Shown: one piece after another, positions 39,881 through 54,800 of the stretch | Numbering within the stretch: position 1 is the first letter of the stretch | Layout: every line of letters begins with the position of its first letter | Assembly: GCF_000524195.1 (NCBI RefSeq) | Contig: NW_020170382.1 | Span: 64,998-128,997, forward strand | Origin: Echinococcus granulosus | Taxonomy: Eukaryota; Platyhelminthes; Cestoda; Cyclophyllidea; Taeniidae | Reading direction: 5' to 3' | Length of the DNA: 64,000 nt | Notes under the pieces: generated by a model | Databases searched by the model: none | The model's input: the letters and a program-made list of their open reading frames with translations, nothing else | What the model was told of the DNA's origin: nothing | Position numbers and translations under genes: made by a program

Positions 39881-42800
39881 CTGGTTACTGTTTTAAAGAA
39901 CGACACAATAGTATATACCGATCTATTTTTCATGTTAGTGGAGTAAATTGCAATTCCACTTACATATGTTTCGATGAATTGGTATCTTCTTCGGAATGCT
40001 GTAAAGTAAGTAAATCACTTGTAATTAGTCAGGGCCTAGTGGGATTAAAGACTGACTTACTTCCACATAGGGCTTCCATAGATTCTATGGTGGGTGGATG
40101 GGTCCGCCAACGAGGCGGTTTTTGAAAGGGCAGGCGATTGCCTTAGTACCTCCATGACCGACTTTTGTACACTTTGATTCTAATGACTGTGTTTCGAGTC
40201 CCTACTAGAATCCAACGCTTCGGGATCATTCCCACTCTTGATTCTCGATTCCGCGTTTCGATAGAATAAAGGTGTTGCTAGACCTAGCTCCTATCAACAC
40301 AGCTACTGACAACAGGACTTGAGGTGGCTGTAATGGTCTTGGCATTCAGCCCTAATACTTAAAGGCGAGAACTGAGTAAGATGGCACCATACCACTAGCG
40401 GTTTTTTGCCCTCTTACTCATCGGTGGGCCCAGCTAACTTAAAACAGGCCTCGCAAATGACATCGGGACAGGAGCCTGGCTCTTAAACTTTATTATTTTT
40501 ATTGCCAAAGTGGTTTCAAGGCCATAAAGGTCATGTTACAGAACAACTTTCAAATAAGTGTATTGCTGTAGCACATCCATATTCTATTTAACCATTGCAT
40601 TGAGCATTACGCAGATGTTCCGGATTCCCCGCTCTTTAATTCGTCTAAAACAACATGGGATCAACCACTAGATTCCTCGGTCCAAAGCTGGGATAAACAT
40701 AAGGGAACATGGCTCTGAGATAGTCCACAATATCCGTCTAGTGAACCAACAACCTTTCGTACCAATAATACGACAGTCTGTTGCTCTGAGGCAACGATAC
40801 TTTTATGGTCCACTTCCCTAGGCAAAACAAGAAGGCCCCTGTTTATTCTCCCAATCGGTAGTAGTCTCTACGCCATGCCTGAACAATAGAAAAAATAACG
40901 TGGACTCTCGTCGCCTTAGCAATATCCGGAATGAAACAATGCAGTTAATAAACTTTAATCTCGATAAGACTAGTAAAATCATTGTAAGAATGGATCAGGA
41001 TCAAGAACTCAGTACAAGTTGTCAGTCCCATGCAAACCGAAGTGAAGATAAACAGTTTAATCCTTGGCCGGGAGAGGGGGAAGAATGGAAAATGATGCAC
41101 CATTTAATTGGAAGTAAGTGCCAACCGCACAAGCATAAAATCTAGTTTTATTTGACAGCCAAAAATTTATGTAAAGGTATTAAATGTAGTCGTATCACAC
41201 AAGGGTTAATAAGGGCATAGCCTATAATAATAATTTTTCCCGCAATTTACACAACAAGTCCTAGTTACTCAAGATGGAACCGATAAAACCCATCCAGCGC
41301 GTTGAAAGACTAGCCAAGGCGACAAAATACTCAGTTACTAGCAGCCTCATCTATTTGCCTCTTCTGCTCCAGCTTCTTTCTACGTCGTCGTCTCGCAATG
41401 TCACTGGTAGCACGGAGGGCGCTAGGCCTGGATGGAAGTACTGGCCCTGTCTGTCTACTAGGCATAAGGTCTGCACAAGAGGAGGAGTCCCTACTCTTCT
41501 TCAAGAACCCTGAATCAGGGAAGGAGTGGGGCTGAAGGCTCCACCATCCCCGCCACCCACCCGGGCGGTGGGAGGATATTGATCGGCCAAGAAGCAAAGG
41601 GGGAGGTGGTAGGGGTGATGTGATGGAGGCGGTCGAAGCAAAAGTGGGGGAGAGAGATTCATCGCCCACTTTGATGTCAGCGAACCGACTGAGGGCAAAA
41701 CCGCGATGCGAATGGGGATCAGCTTTACGTTTGAAGTTGATCAGAGGAGTCGATCGGCCGAGAAGATTTCCACGACTTGTGCAATGCGGTCTGATAGGGA
41801 GGCGGGGAGGACTAGGGGAGGTGGAGATTGGTACCAGGGTGCGCGCGGGGCTTACCGGACTGGAGATTTGTTCAAGTACGCTAGTGGGGGAGTACCAGAG
41901 CCACTCAAGGGAGCCCGCAACGGGACTGGAGGGAACTTGGACTACAAGGGGTGAGGGACTCCTTTGGGGAATTACGGAGGTGCTTTGAGCTGTTCGAAGG
42001 GAGTTTTGAGCACGAGGACTGCGGAGGTAAAGTGTCGAGTGACCCTGAAGTGCCAACAGCCGTGGTTGTGGGGAGACGCAAGTGGATGGAAGGTAACAAC
42101 GAAGCCCATGCATTTTTGACACTTTGGAGAACTATGAACAACGTCAAGGACTTGCACAACAACGGACGCAGATGTCAGAGACTAACGCAACTACTGTTTC
42201 TAACACATTTGAAGGGGAGTTTAAAGACGCTTATTATTCGGAGTCTAACAATAAAGCGAGTATGCACAAATGTCAAGAGGAGGACACTTAGAACTGCTTC
42301 AGACTTCATCGATTCAGGAAACTCCCAAATTTCCTTATAAAAGACATGTTGGCTATTTGTCGACCACAGAACAGTTTTACAAAGGCAGTGACTCGCGCTT
42401 CAGCCAAAACGTTTACATCCTATGCTCCATGCAACAAAATTTGAATGCTGATTGGAAGAGTGTGCCGTCAATTGTAATGACGAAGACATTCTTGAAGATT
42501 AGATCCCCCCAGAAACGTCAAGTTCATCCGGTATCCCTATAGAATTACCATCACAAAGGACAGGTAATAAGGTCTGTGTCATGCCCACTCACTTCTCCCA
42601 TAAGGTCATAAGTTCATTGCATCAGCCTACACCTAAATAATAGAACCGATTGCATAGCTCGGCCAATTCGCTAATACAAGCAGTGGTGTCATATAAGGGA
42701 AATAAAGCATCTGGGTTGCAGCTGTAGCTTTTCTGATTTACCAACAGTAGACGTAAGCAACAGTAGAGAAAGGAAACAACACTCATACAGATGTGCATAA

Positions 42801-45800
42801 CAACAAAGCATGCACAGACGTACTCTCGATAGGCGTTGGACCATTCTCTCCAAATCGCTCTGCACTTCTGCTTTGACTTGCGAGGCCTCCTGTGCCTGAC
42901 TAACAAAGTTCTTGTGCATTTGAATCTTCTTCCCAATTCGGTGCACTAGAGCGTCAATCTTGCAGTTCAGCTCGTTAATTGGATCATTCTCTTGCTGCGG
43001 CAGACGCAGAAGGTCCTGGCGCCACGCCGCCATTTCGTCAATCACCTCGCGTTTAGCAATCAGTTCGCTATGGAGTTTCTTCAATGCCGAGGTGCCTAGA
43101 TCCAGTGTGTCTAGTCCGCGACCTGCAAAGAGGCTGTTGGCTTCGGACTCCTTCATCTGGATCCAGTCCAATATCTCGGCCTCACATAACAACTGCTGAT
43201 CCCAGAGGGATTTCCAATGGTTCAGTCTCTCGTTAAATACCTTCATCTGTAATTCCGAAAAGAATGATAGGCTGTAAAAGAATCGCCTGTCCCACTGCTA
43301 AAAACCATATTATAGGTACTGGATTATGAAGTAAGCTACAGCACTGAGAATTAGTGGCTGCTTAGTGGTATCTAATGCAATCACCTTTCCCACTTCCTTT
43401 TCATAGGCCTTTTGAAGGTTCTCCACACGCGTTCGCAATTTACTGCCACTGGTTTGAGGTTCATCCGCACCCGGTAACCCTGAGGTTATATCACTGTCAT
43501 CTGCGACAACACGCTGCAGGCGTCGCTGAATGTTAAATGGTGTTTTCACCAGAGTCCATGGGGCTGCCACTTTGGTGCTGGCGTTCTCCAGATGGATCCG
43601 TCGTTTCTAGAAGTTATAAATTTCGTGAAAAAATTTGGCACAAGGGACGGCTAAGTAATGGCTCAGTATATGTAGTGGGTATCGGCGCTAGTCGTTGTCA
43701 TTTTAGACTATTTCGGCTTTCAAATCACATCTAGAGATCAAAATCATCCGTTTTAAGCTATAGTAAGTAAAGGCACCTGAGATGGACATGAATAGTTGCT
43801 CATAATTATCACTTCACTGTAGGCAATTCTGTTACAATAAAGGTGTTTAAGATGTCCTACTTCTATCTCCTTTATCTGGTTCACAATGTCCTCCAAGACG
43901 GTCTCGGGTTGTTGAGTCATTTTCAGCCGCAAAGATGAGGTCATAGAATACTGCTCCTGGAGAAGCTCTTCTTCTGTCCGGTCCACGCGTTCGCTCCACC
44001 AGCGCGCTAGGTGCACTTGCAAGTAGGTCTCACCGCTTTCAACTGTGACTAGGAGCGAATCCCATTCCTCCAACTTTGTAAAAAGATTCATCTTTAATGG
44101 TAAAAACGCGATTGTCAGTGTCGGAAAGCAAGTATCATTTTGGCAACTCTGGTGGGGTAAAATACTGACGACGGAGCAAAGCACGATGTCGACCACAATT
44201 TGGTGAATGCAAACACTACCTCAAAATCAGCAGTATCCACTTAATTCTACCTAAATAAGACTAAGACGCCAACAGAAAAGTTTGCCTTGCACAAATCGGT
44301 ATTCCAGATATCAGAAGTCGGTGAATTATCAGTGGATACAATGATCCAGTATTCGGGGACACATTTTGGCCTCCGTCTGGTAAAATTGGTTGATTCCCTG
44401 TTGCCAGATGCGGCAGCTATTTTTTCCACCCATAACGATAGTCGCATGAGTCTAGTGCGATTCCCAGCCATCATTCGGATACAGAAGACCAACAACGTGC
44501 ATCTGGCTCTCTCCGCATTTGAGACAGCTGCTGAAAGAAGTGATCTATGCGCTGCAGCTGACAAACCAATCACCGAGGGCAACATCGTGAATGGTCACCA
44601 GGTAATAACCCTCCCCTTCCTCCGGTTCATCCTTTAATGCCTCCAGGTCAGGGGTCTCCCTGGCCCACCAGCTCTTCACTCTCAATTCTTCCTTCTCACT
44701 GGCCTCACGTCCACCACCGCCGCTAACATCTCTTTGCCCCGCGATATCGAATCTCTGCCCATGGCCGAGCTGTCGCTGTCCGCTGGTGATGGCAGAAAGA
44801 ACAACCCATTTGCAGAGGTGGAGTGCGATTCGCAAATCCTGTTTCTGTGGTCTGGAGCGATGTGTTGCAGCGATGAATATGAGAGTATTAAGGTCGAAAA
44901 CACAGATCAATCCTTTTCTGGCGGTCACGTCTTTTACCAACTCTTTCACTTCTACCTTCCCATCCTCTTGCCACATGGTCTGTTTCGAGGCGCCGCTACG
45001 CAGACGGCAAGCCTTCATCCCTACATTCTCCATCCCCGAGATATGATCGGAGACCCATCTAAGTGTTTGAGTTTGGCATGTGGCCTAAAGTTCTCTCAAG
45101 ATTTTGGCACCAAACTTCTAATTCTGAGCAGGACCTGAAAGCTCTTGCCGACTTCTAAGCACGGTACAGCGCTAAGTGAAAGAAACGGCTGGAGCACTTT
45201 GGCGTACATCGCATCTTTGGAAATTCTACAGAAATGGACTCTATACCGCGACCTCAAGCAGAAATTACCTTCCAGCATTCTAAAAGTGTGAGCATTTATG
45301 CTTTGCTGTCCCAGTTGCTTTCTATTCAGCCATGACGAGGAACGATGCTACGGCAAAAAACGGCGAGGCGCGGACAGCCGTCCACTACCGAATAGCAAGA
45401 CTTGAAAGTACCCTGACAATCTCTGAAAGCAGAGAAACTACCTGGAAGAAGTACGCAGTGAGGAGTGAAGAGCTCAAACAGTGCTTTGTCTGACATCAGA
45501 ATCCGGATTCGTGGGGTACAACAATTCGAGATGTTCTGCGTTCGTTCAGATTATATCCATGGTTATGGTTGATTCAGGCTAGAAGGAGACGCTAGACCAT
45601 GTCCTTTTGCGGATAAATAAATAGGATTCAAACTCCTCTTTCATCAAAATTCAGTTGTATGTGTAACAGTCCTATGCATTTGCATTCACCAATAAGGTTT
45701 TTGAGGCTCATAATTGTGATACATGGCCCCAGAAGTGCAACAAATTTGGCCGGACAAAATACAAAAAAAAACCTCAGAACAGAAGAGAAGGAAGCATGGT

Positions 45801-48800
45801 CCCTAAGTAAGAGGTAGAAGTCAGAAGCTGAGACGATTGAAAATGGACGTATAATTACCGCGCTTAAAATAGACCCCATTGCCATCTAGTACGAGCGGGA
45901 TTTGACAAGAAACGAGTCTAAAACGCTTGTTTCATAAGTTAGAAACATTCACGCACCTTAATGGCATCAACGACCTGAAAAAGGCCTTCTGCCTCACCCT
46001 TCATGGCCTTCAGTTGGTTGAGTAGATGTTTGAGTGCATCCACACGTCCTGTTGGCTCTGTTTTATCCTTCTCCTCTTGCCTCTTCTTCTTAGTCTTCTT
46101 CGAGACCACAATATCCTGGCCTTCAGCAATTAGGGACTTGAGTTGATTGGCCACGAAGTGAGAGACCTCAGCAACAAGAACCTCACAACTTCGGATCAAA
46201 AATTCTGTAGCTTTTGGCCCATCTGGATTGGCGTTGTTGAGAGCTGTAAGTTTCACGAAGGCTGTCAAGAGCCATTGATCCGCTGCATTGACCTTATTGG
46301 AAAAGGCAAACAGGCCTTCCCAGGAGCGCTTTAGGCAGGTCCTATGGGTCTGGATGGAGTAAAGAGGGACAACAAGTTACTTTACTCTGTTTATTACAGT
46401 AAGCATAGTCGTTAACTCGTATTTATTTGGATACAGCAGGTTGAAGGTTGTTTTAAAACAAATGGTCTTGGTTAGGGTGCCAAATGCATCCGGGACATTG
46501 TGATTTCATCCCACAAGGCAGCAACTAATCGCGTACTACGCAAACAGCGCTGCTCAAGTCCCACACAATTCAAATTTGCAGACTCCCCAACTTGGGTTCA
46601 TTAGAACTTAAACCTCAATCGACTACTATGTTTCAAAAGCGCTGGATCACTTTTATCCTATCCTCTCCAAGAACTTATTGCATTGCTCCACAACCTTCTC
46701 TGTCATTGTTATTGTTACGATAGCTTAAGTGCCCACTTTGGCTATTCGTACCGCGATAGAGGGATCATTGTTTCTTCTGTATGAATTATTAATCTAGCTT
46801 ATTCGAGCTTCCGTAGCTAGGCCTCCACTCCGGTGGCATTAAGCTAGGCAGTACACTCATGGTACGGTCATTTCTGCAAGTGTGTATCATATGCCATCTT
46901 CAGAATTCCGATTTCTCAGTTTCCCCCATTCCGATTTCTCGACTATATTGCAAAGGGAAACATTCGAAAACAGACATTGCGAGTCGTCTTGCTGTACCTG
47001 AATATCCAATGTCAAAGTTTTCCCTCTTGAACAAACTTCGCTTGATTGACGGTAGAGTAGAGGGTCCAACACTTCACCATCAGTGTCTTTCATCAGTCGT
47101 CTAAGTTCATTAAAAGCTGGCTTTCTCGAGACCAGAGATGTGTGCAGCTCCTGTTGGAGAAAACCACAGGCATTAGCCAATCACAGTATGACGTAAAAGT
47201 CCACGAAATAGGACCTACTTGAAGTCTATCGATTGCCTCGCGTCTCTTTTTGAGCACATCATCAGGATTGGAGGAAGTGGGAATTTTTGCCTCCTTCAAA
47301 GCGAGCTTAAAGGAGGAGTCAGTTTTCTCTAATTCCTCTCCCAGCTTCTTTACCAGCAAAGACCAGTTCTCCCAAGTCTCCAAACGCGAGGCAACAAGAG
47401 TCAAGGCTTGTTCCAGCCGACGGTTGGAGTCCTCCAAGAAGACAGATACCTCGCTAACCCGTCGGCTAATATCATCTCCCAAGGTGGCGGAAACAAACGT
47501 CTTCACACGTTCTGTGAGACTCAACAAATCTCCCAATTGAGAGGAGTTTTTTAGGTCCACCACCTCCTTCAGCACTTTCTAATGGGTGATAAGAGGCGTC
47601 CATAATAAATGTCAAATCAGAACACTTATAAAAGTAACTATAGTGACAATTTCAATGTGCTAATCCCACTAATCCAGCATGCTTTAACGGAATGTAGAAA
47701 GAAAGATCAAAGCTACAACCTAATTGTAAGGGGACGTTTACTTATCAAGGTCCAACTGTTAAGTCAGGTCTGGGTTTGTTAAATCGAGTTGAACAGGGCT
47801 GTGGCCGAAACTGATAAAAGTAACAGATGTGTGAAAGAAGAACCTTAATCATAATTTGTTTCCGGATCAGTTCTGTGTGGCTATTGGATCGACCCTCCAT
47901 CCAACATTCTTCAATAAGGGACCGGTAATCTTCAACCTTGGCACACATCTGGTCCAGTACATTTTCTAAGCGCGAAAATTCAACAACTTCCCTACTATAA
48001 AGGTCGATTTGTGCCTAAAATAAGAAAACAAAATAGGAAAAAAGTTGTAACTTTACTCCGATTTGGAGCAGAGGACTATAAATGACGCACCTGGACAGAG
48101 GTCACGAGTGCGAAATAACGGTTGGCGAGTTGTTTAGCCTTCTCAGCTGTCTGGAATTGAGGAGTTTGACGATTCATGAGTTCGGTTTCGTTTAAATGTC
48201 TTTCAACAACCTCAGCCTTCCTACTAAGGCTCGACTGATACATCTGAAATGAAATTCGTACCCTAGATTGAACTCAAAAAATCAAAATCCAAAATTATTA
48301 CTAAAATTCCGTGAGGCCAAAAAGAAAGCAGAAAGAGATATTTTAAAATAAGGAATTAAAATTAAAAGATGGTAACTGTGCACATACCTGCATTTCTGCA
48401 AGAGTTTGTCTCCTCTCATCGACCGACATTTCTATCTTAATCATCGGTCGAGCGGATGCCTGTTCCATCGCCATCAACCAATCACTCAACTCCTCCTCCG
48501 TCCTTGTGAACACCTTCCAGGATTCAGTAATACCCCTCAGTAGTTCAATCGATTTCCTTGTTAGCTGTTCTAGTTTTGTCTGTTCCTCTCTCAGCACTTC
48601 ATTCCGTTCACTGATTACTTCTGCCAGAAAGGCTTCCTGCTCCATGGTAGTTGAGACCAATCTATCCGCCGAATCAATCATCGTTTCCAGCAGTTGACGA
48701 CTGTCGATAACGAGTTCATCGTAAGCACCTTGGAGGACGGTAAGACGACGTTCTGCATCATAGGGTGAGAGAAGAGCCTCAAGTACTGTAGTAGGAGGGT

Positions 48801-51800
48801 CCGTGAGTTGAGATACCGTCTCTGGGATTGTGGTACTTTTACCAGTAATCTGAACATACCTCTCCAGCGTCAGCTTCTGACAAATCGAAACGAGCTCGCT
48901 AGCCTCTCCGTAAGCATTAAGGTTCTTAGCCCTCTCCTCGGCTTCACCGACACACTGTGCCAGCCTCACTTTAAAGGCGTAGAAACGGGATGAAAGTTGA
49001 GAATCATCCTCAAAACCCACCTTGTTTGAGCACTCGGATTGCAGGCTACATAGCTCGGACAAGGCACTGGCAACTGATTGTTCATAAAAGGCCATAACAG
49101 CGACAAAGGAAGCGCTTTTTAAAATTATTTGAGGCGGTGTGTAGATGGAAGAAACGATGGCTTGAAGCCTTTGCTCTGCGGCTTCAAGCCAGGAAGACAA
49201 CGAAGCAATGGTTAACTGTTTAGCCCGCTGCTGTGCTATGTGCTTTTCAATATTTTCAAGTTTTTGAGATATCATGCTCTTCAGGGTTTCATAACTGGTC
49301 ATAAGATCTTGCACCAGAGAGGGATTAGCAGCCTTAGATCCTAACGCATCTGACTGTACGCTAAGAGCCCACTGTCGACACGCTTCCAGCAGCACATCAC
49401 CCATATCTAATGACTTGGCCACTCTCTTCACTTTCTTCAGTACCTCGGTTGAGTAGTCTTCATGGCAGGCGCGCGCGAATTTCCCTCGGACATCCTTCTC
49501 CCAGACATTATATGCATCTCGTGCTTCTTGAAGTCTCTCTATGTTTCTCAGAATCATCGATTTCTGCTCGATCTGCTTCTTCACCTGTATCGTGAGTTCG
49601 ACGAAGCGACGTGAGAGAGTTCCAGCCTTCTGCGCCGCAAAACGCGTTACTTCTGAAAAACCCCATTCTTCCAAAAGTCGACTTGAGCGAGACAGCAAGA
49701 TGTCCAAATGAGCCTGTTTCTCACCAATCTGTTCTGCCCGTTCGTGACTTTGGGCAAGCTGGGAAAGAACATGGCTGGACCTAATTGTCAAATAACTAGA
49801 AGGCGTAGACCAGAGTTGCATCTCCTTTGCAGCGTCTTCTGTTCCCTCTTTGGTCACTTCTTTCGTGACTGAAGACACCCAGGTGTGGAGACTCATAAAC
49901 AACTCGTCATAGGTTGTGAGAGAAACCAACAAAGAGGAGATCTCATCTCTTCGCTTTGTGGCCTGTGTATGTAGCGATTGGAAGCACTTATGTAGGTCTG
50001 CAATGAGAGTCTCTTGGCTGTGGACTTTGGAGGAGCCGTCTTGTAGAATCGGCATGTTGATTGACCTGGCGGTGTTCAACATGTCTGTAGCACTTGAGGA
50101 ACAGTCAGCTAGACGGCGCTCACCGGTTGAATTAAGCTCCATATAGAAGCGATGGAAGGCGTTGGCACGATTCGCAAGTTGGTCAGTCAACTCATGTATG
50201 TTGTGATAGTCCAAGATAGGTGTGCCTCGATCTAACCCAGCGAAGGTCTCTTTTTGCTCTATCAGCCATGAATTCATTTCACTAGTTAGTTTGTAGAAGG
50301 CCTTACTACCCTTAACGAGTTTTTCCAGTTCAGTAGACACTCGGATGCAGCTTTCTCGAAGTCTGGTATAGCGTTTCCATAATTCAGAAATCTTTGCCAC
50401 TCCATTGTTTACTTCAGCCTGATCTAAACCGCACGTCTTTAACTGATTTTTCACCGACTGAATGCGCTCATCCAATGGAACTAAATGGGTGGACTTTGAT
50501 CCTTCCAATTGGCGCAGATACTCATGCAATTTCTGCAACCTTTCTTCAAAACCATCGATCGTGGAGGGAGCCGAAGATGCAGCAAATGGTTTTTCACAGA
50601 GTTCACTGAGCTGAGCCTCCTGAATGTCCAGCAAATCGGAGCAGCAGTTGGCATTTCTGTGCAACTCCTCCTCAGCCAAGATCATATTTTTCAAACTATT
50701 CCGCCTTTCAGACACCTCTTTTAACAGAATATTATGCCGATCAGTAATCCATGTGGTGGCATGATTAATGACAGTTAGGTTAGATCGAAGCGATCGAAGC
50801 GTACAACCGCAGGACACAATTCTATCAAGCATGGGACCTCCATTCTTCTGTAGAGTCTCATCAAGACTGCGAAGTCCATTGGTGCGTTCTGCAAAGGTTT
50901 TTGCAGCTGAGGTTGCTTCTAGATCTGCATCGCGGGCAAGCAACCACTGTTGAAATGCCCTTAACTGTGTGATAAATTTATCCCAATGGGCTATTTCTTC
51001 TGTGATCTCCTTTTCCATCCTTTCTGCCTGACATTCAGCATCCTCGAAATGGCCTTTCTGACCTTCAATACAAGCGACTAACATTCCTACCGGTTGATTT
51101 CGATGCGAGGAAAATGACTTTACCGTATCGGTGAGACTAGATAAGAGAATGGTCGCTTTGTGAGTGTATTCAGCAACAGCAGTTTGCAAATCAACCTTTG
51201 ATGACTTGACTAATGCCAAATAGGCGTTGAGTTGGGAAATCACCTTCTCTTCGGACGTCATATCGAGCGATGCTGGAGTCTGTTGCACATAGGTTGAAAT
51301 TTGCGACAGTTTCGCAACATGCCTTGAGTGAAGGTCGACCCATTGTCGTCGCAGATCAGCTACTCGTGTCAACTCATTAACTTCATCTCGTACCGTAGTT
51401 TTGAGATGCTCCACCCGTTGCCGAAGATTATCGAACTCATTTAGTAGCAGGTCGTACAAGCTCATATAATTTTTCCATTCATGATCGTCTGTTGGAAGCC
51501 GCATGTGGATCTTTTTAATTGGTGAAAGTAGAGGAGCATCTTCATTCAAACGTGTTGACAGTGCATTTAAATTCGTCAGAATCGTCTCGGAATTCGCCAA
51601 GAAATCACCGGGAATCCGTCTAGAATCACCCTCTATATGCACGAAGACATCGACACAAGAGCCCAGTTCGTCGATGATTTTGGCTATCTGCAGGTTACTC
51701 TCAAGAATGAAGACCTCACAAGCACTGTCATCTTTTTTCACTTGTTCTACTCGCCCCACAAGTTCTTCAAGACGACATTTTATACCATTTTTGGCAAGAA

Positions 51801-54800
51801 TAGATCCATCATCTTCAAGCATATTTTGGTTAATTAAGTCATAAATCTCCTTCTGTTGTCCAGCTAATTCCTCCTGGAGTCTAGATAGCTGTTCATTATG
51901 CCTGGCAACAGACTGCTTCTGCTGAATCATGTACTCCTGTACTGCATTTGAAAACTTGACAAAATTGAAATTCGTCTCCGAATTTGGTATAGTTGAGAGG
52001 GAGAGGGGTTTCGGTAACGATATGTTTGGTATGAGACGACCAAAGGTAGTCAACTTTACGAGGGTCAACTCAGCTTCGGAAAGTGCAGCATTGTAACGAC
52101 CCAAATCAGCTTTCACCTTGGCATCAGTGTCGAGTCTCTCTTTCAGTCGCTTGATTAGAGACCTGCCCAATTGTTGATTGGAAGTATGTTGAGTTAGGTG
52201 ATTTGTGAGAGCTCCTTGCAACTCAAGAATAGTTGAATTGTTTGTGTGAGGTGTCAGTGAAGAAAGCTTCCCTTTCATCATCTTCAAAGCGTCGGTAAAG
52301 TTGCCATGCCTCTCCATACACAATTCACATCTTTCAATCAAATCGTTCACAGCAATAACTGAAGTGCAAAACCCTTCCCCCTTAACAAGGTCTTCTACCT
52401 CCTTCGCGAACTCGTCGGCTTCCTTTCCCAACTCTTCACTTTCCCTTAAAATCTCACTAAGGTGATCGGACATCCTCTGCCATGTAGCAATTATCTGCTG
52501 TAAGGTTTTGATGAGACTTTTTAGCTCGTTGGACCGCTGAGCAATCGTAGAGGCTAAACTTGGATCTTCTTTAGTTGGAATCTCTGTGAGGATGGATTTG
52601 AGTTGTGTAGAGTACTCAGCGAGTTGTGAAAACTTGTTCCTGAGCGTTAAAGCCTCTAACCAGAGTCCTGATGCACTGGAATCCATGTCCTTCATTCCGT
52701 TAAGCACATCAAGTGTGGAAGAAAGCATGTCTACCTTGGCTTGGAAGTTTGATGGATTTTCACAGTAAGGCACTTCGTAGTTTGCGAGGGACTCCTGAAA
52801 GCGTTGAGAGCTTGCGTCAAACTCAGCTGCTGCCATGTCTAATTTTTCCCAGACCGTGAGAATGGAGGTGTAGAGGGAGTGTGTGGTGACAATTTTTTCG
52901 CAGAGATTGGGAAACTCAGTTAGCTGGTTATTCGTGGCTGCCAGCAAGGCTGGGGCGAGATCCGAAGGGGAGGTGGCTAAGCAACGAACACAGGCCTCCT
53001 TCAGATCAGCACATCTTTTATCGCCCTTCTGATGGACCGTCTCAATATTCTGGCAGAAGTAAGAAAGACAAGCATATCACCAAAAAGAATTGATCAAAAC
53101 TTCACATTCAAATCATTGCTCAAATCAGGCGCCTGTGAAAGCGATAAGGTTGGTCAGTTAATCGTGAAGTCTGAGTTAATGGATCATTCTTAAAGAATCG
53201 GCCCGAGTACTGTCCTTAAGTAAAATTCTACTCGATTACTGAATGTCATATACCCAGTTAAATCGCTAACTTAAACTAAACTGGCTGGCGGGAGTTGCCG
53301 GTACCACACGTAGTAGGGTGCCCCATTACCAATGACCGACATGCACGCTAAGGGCCGATCCAGGCACAATTAATAAAAAAGGCAGGTAGCAGTGCTAGTT
53401 TATCCATAAGACAACGCTTAGCGGGAGTGTTTCTTGTGAGCGAAGGCAAAAGATCCTCGGGTATCCAATTGGCCGTTAAGCCGAGGTGATTCCTTCTCGT
53501 GATCACAAAGTCAGCGCGGGAACCACCTAACCGATGCGATCGAATTGCAAAAGAGACAAATTGTTCTGTCGGCGGGATGAACACAATGCAATCGTTCATG
53601 GACATTTGGAACTTTGAAAAGTTAGCCCACGTTGAGCACCATTGCAACTTTTCGCTTTCGGCTGATGACGAAAAGAAGCAGTGCCATCTCGTCAAATCCT
53701 TCTATGGCCAAGCACTAAGATGCTTGTAGAAATGTAGCGGGAGCCTATGTCAGCCAAACAAAGGTAAAATGTACTCTTTAAAATGTCCGCTGATCTTAAA
53801 CACGGCCTCGAAACAACGAGAGTTGGCGTTGCATCGAGGTAAAGTTCCTCCACTTTAACCTCGTGAAGTCTTTCCTCGGGTGCGAAACTTGCTACAAATG
53901 CATGCCATAGCAACCACATAAATGACAGCACAAACAACAGACAACAAAATCGGTAACTTACCAAGCATTTCTTAAAAGAGATTAGCAAAAGAAAGTTTTA
54001 CGGCTTCGTTGTCACCTTTATCCTAAGGCATAAATGTGCTAGTTGAGGGTTGGTACGCAGGAGGGAAACTTCCACACCCTGAGCAACGATTCCCTGATAT
54101 GTCTCAAAAATATGACAGTTTTGTCAATGCTATGAACCGTAAAAATCGTTTCAGGCGTTTCATTATGAGCCATATACAGTAGTGATACAGAAATGCCAGG
54201 GTGGACTTCCAATGAAAATTGATTTACATTGCGCTAGGCTTGAGATTGGGGATAACACAGAGTTTGAAAAAATAAGAGATATTTTGATGGATGTAGGTAT
54301 GCAGAATCATTAGAAGTTACACTTAGAGCCTGGTGCGAGGGGCATTTAAAAAGTAGGAGAGGTGAGAGGAAGGATAGCAACAAGTGGTATCGGAGGCTAC
54401 CGATCGCTTGAAGAAGAGTGGGAAATGCAGAGATTAGACTGACAAGTAACAGCATTCTCTCGTGCAGAGAGTGCATTAGACGTCAGCTGCAGCAACAAAA
54501 ACGGGACCTAAAGCAGATCTTCAACCGGTCTGTGAAAACAGATAAGCCTGATGTTGTGCAGCTAGGTCACCTTGCGCTCGAAAATAAACTATATTCTAAG
54601 GGCATTTGAAAGTTGATACAAGGCGGAGCAAATTATCACTAGAAAAGTGATTCAGTTCTCTTCAAAGGAAACAGATTAGAATCCCGTTTCATTAAGTATA
54701 ACCTGCCTTTAGCCAATCCAGTCTAGTCACCAGTGCGTAGCGATCACCAAAGAAACCAGACGAACTCAGGATAGATCGTCTAAGTTCATCATGCCATGTT

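Noticed and set aside
39784..40125. 113-codon plus-strand frame
   Set aside because: It is largely antisense to the KASH exon and has no motif.
41620..42340. Plus-strand frames of 82-129 codons
   Set aside because: GC-rich antisense shadows of the minus-strand terminal exon candidate, without splice sites or motifs.
53348..53729. Opposing frames of 76 and 115 codons in a nesprin intron
   Set aside because: No start or splice context and no family resemblance. They could be an old insertion, but I could not show it.
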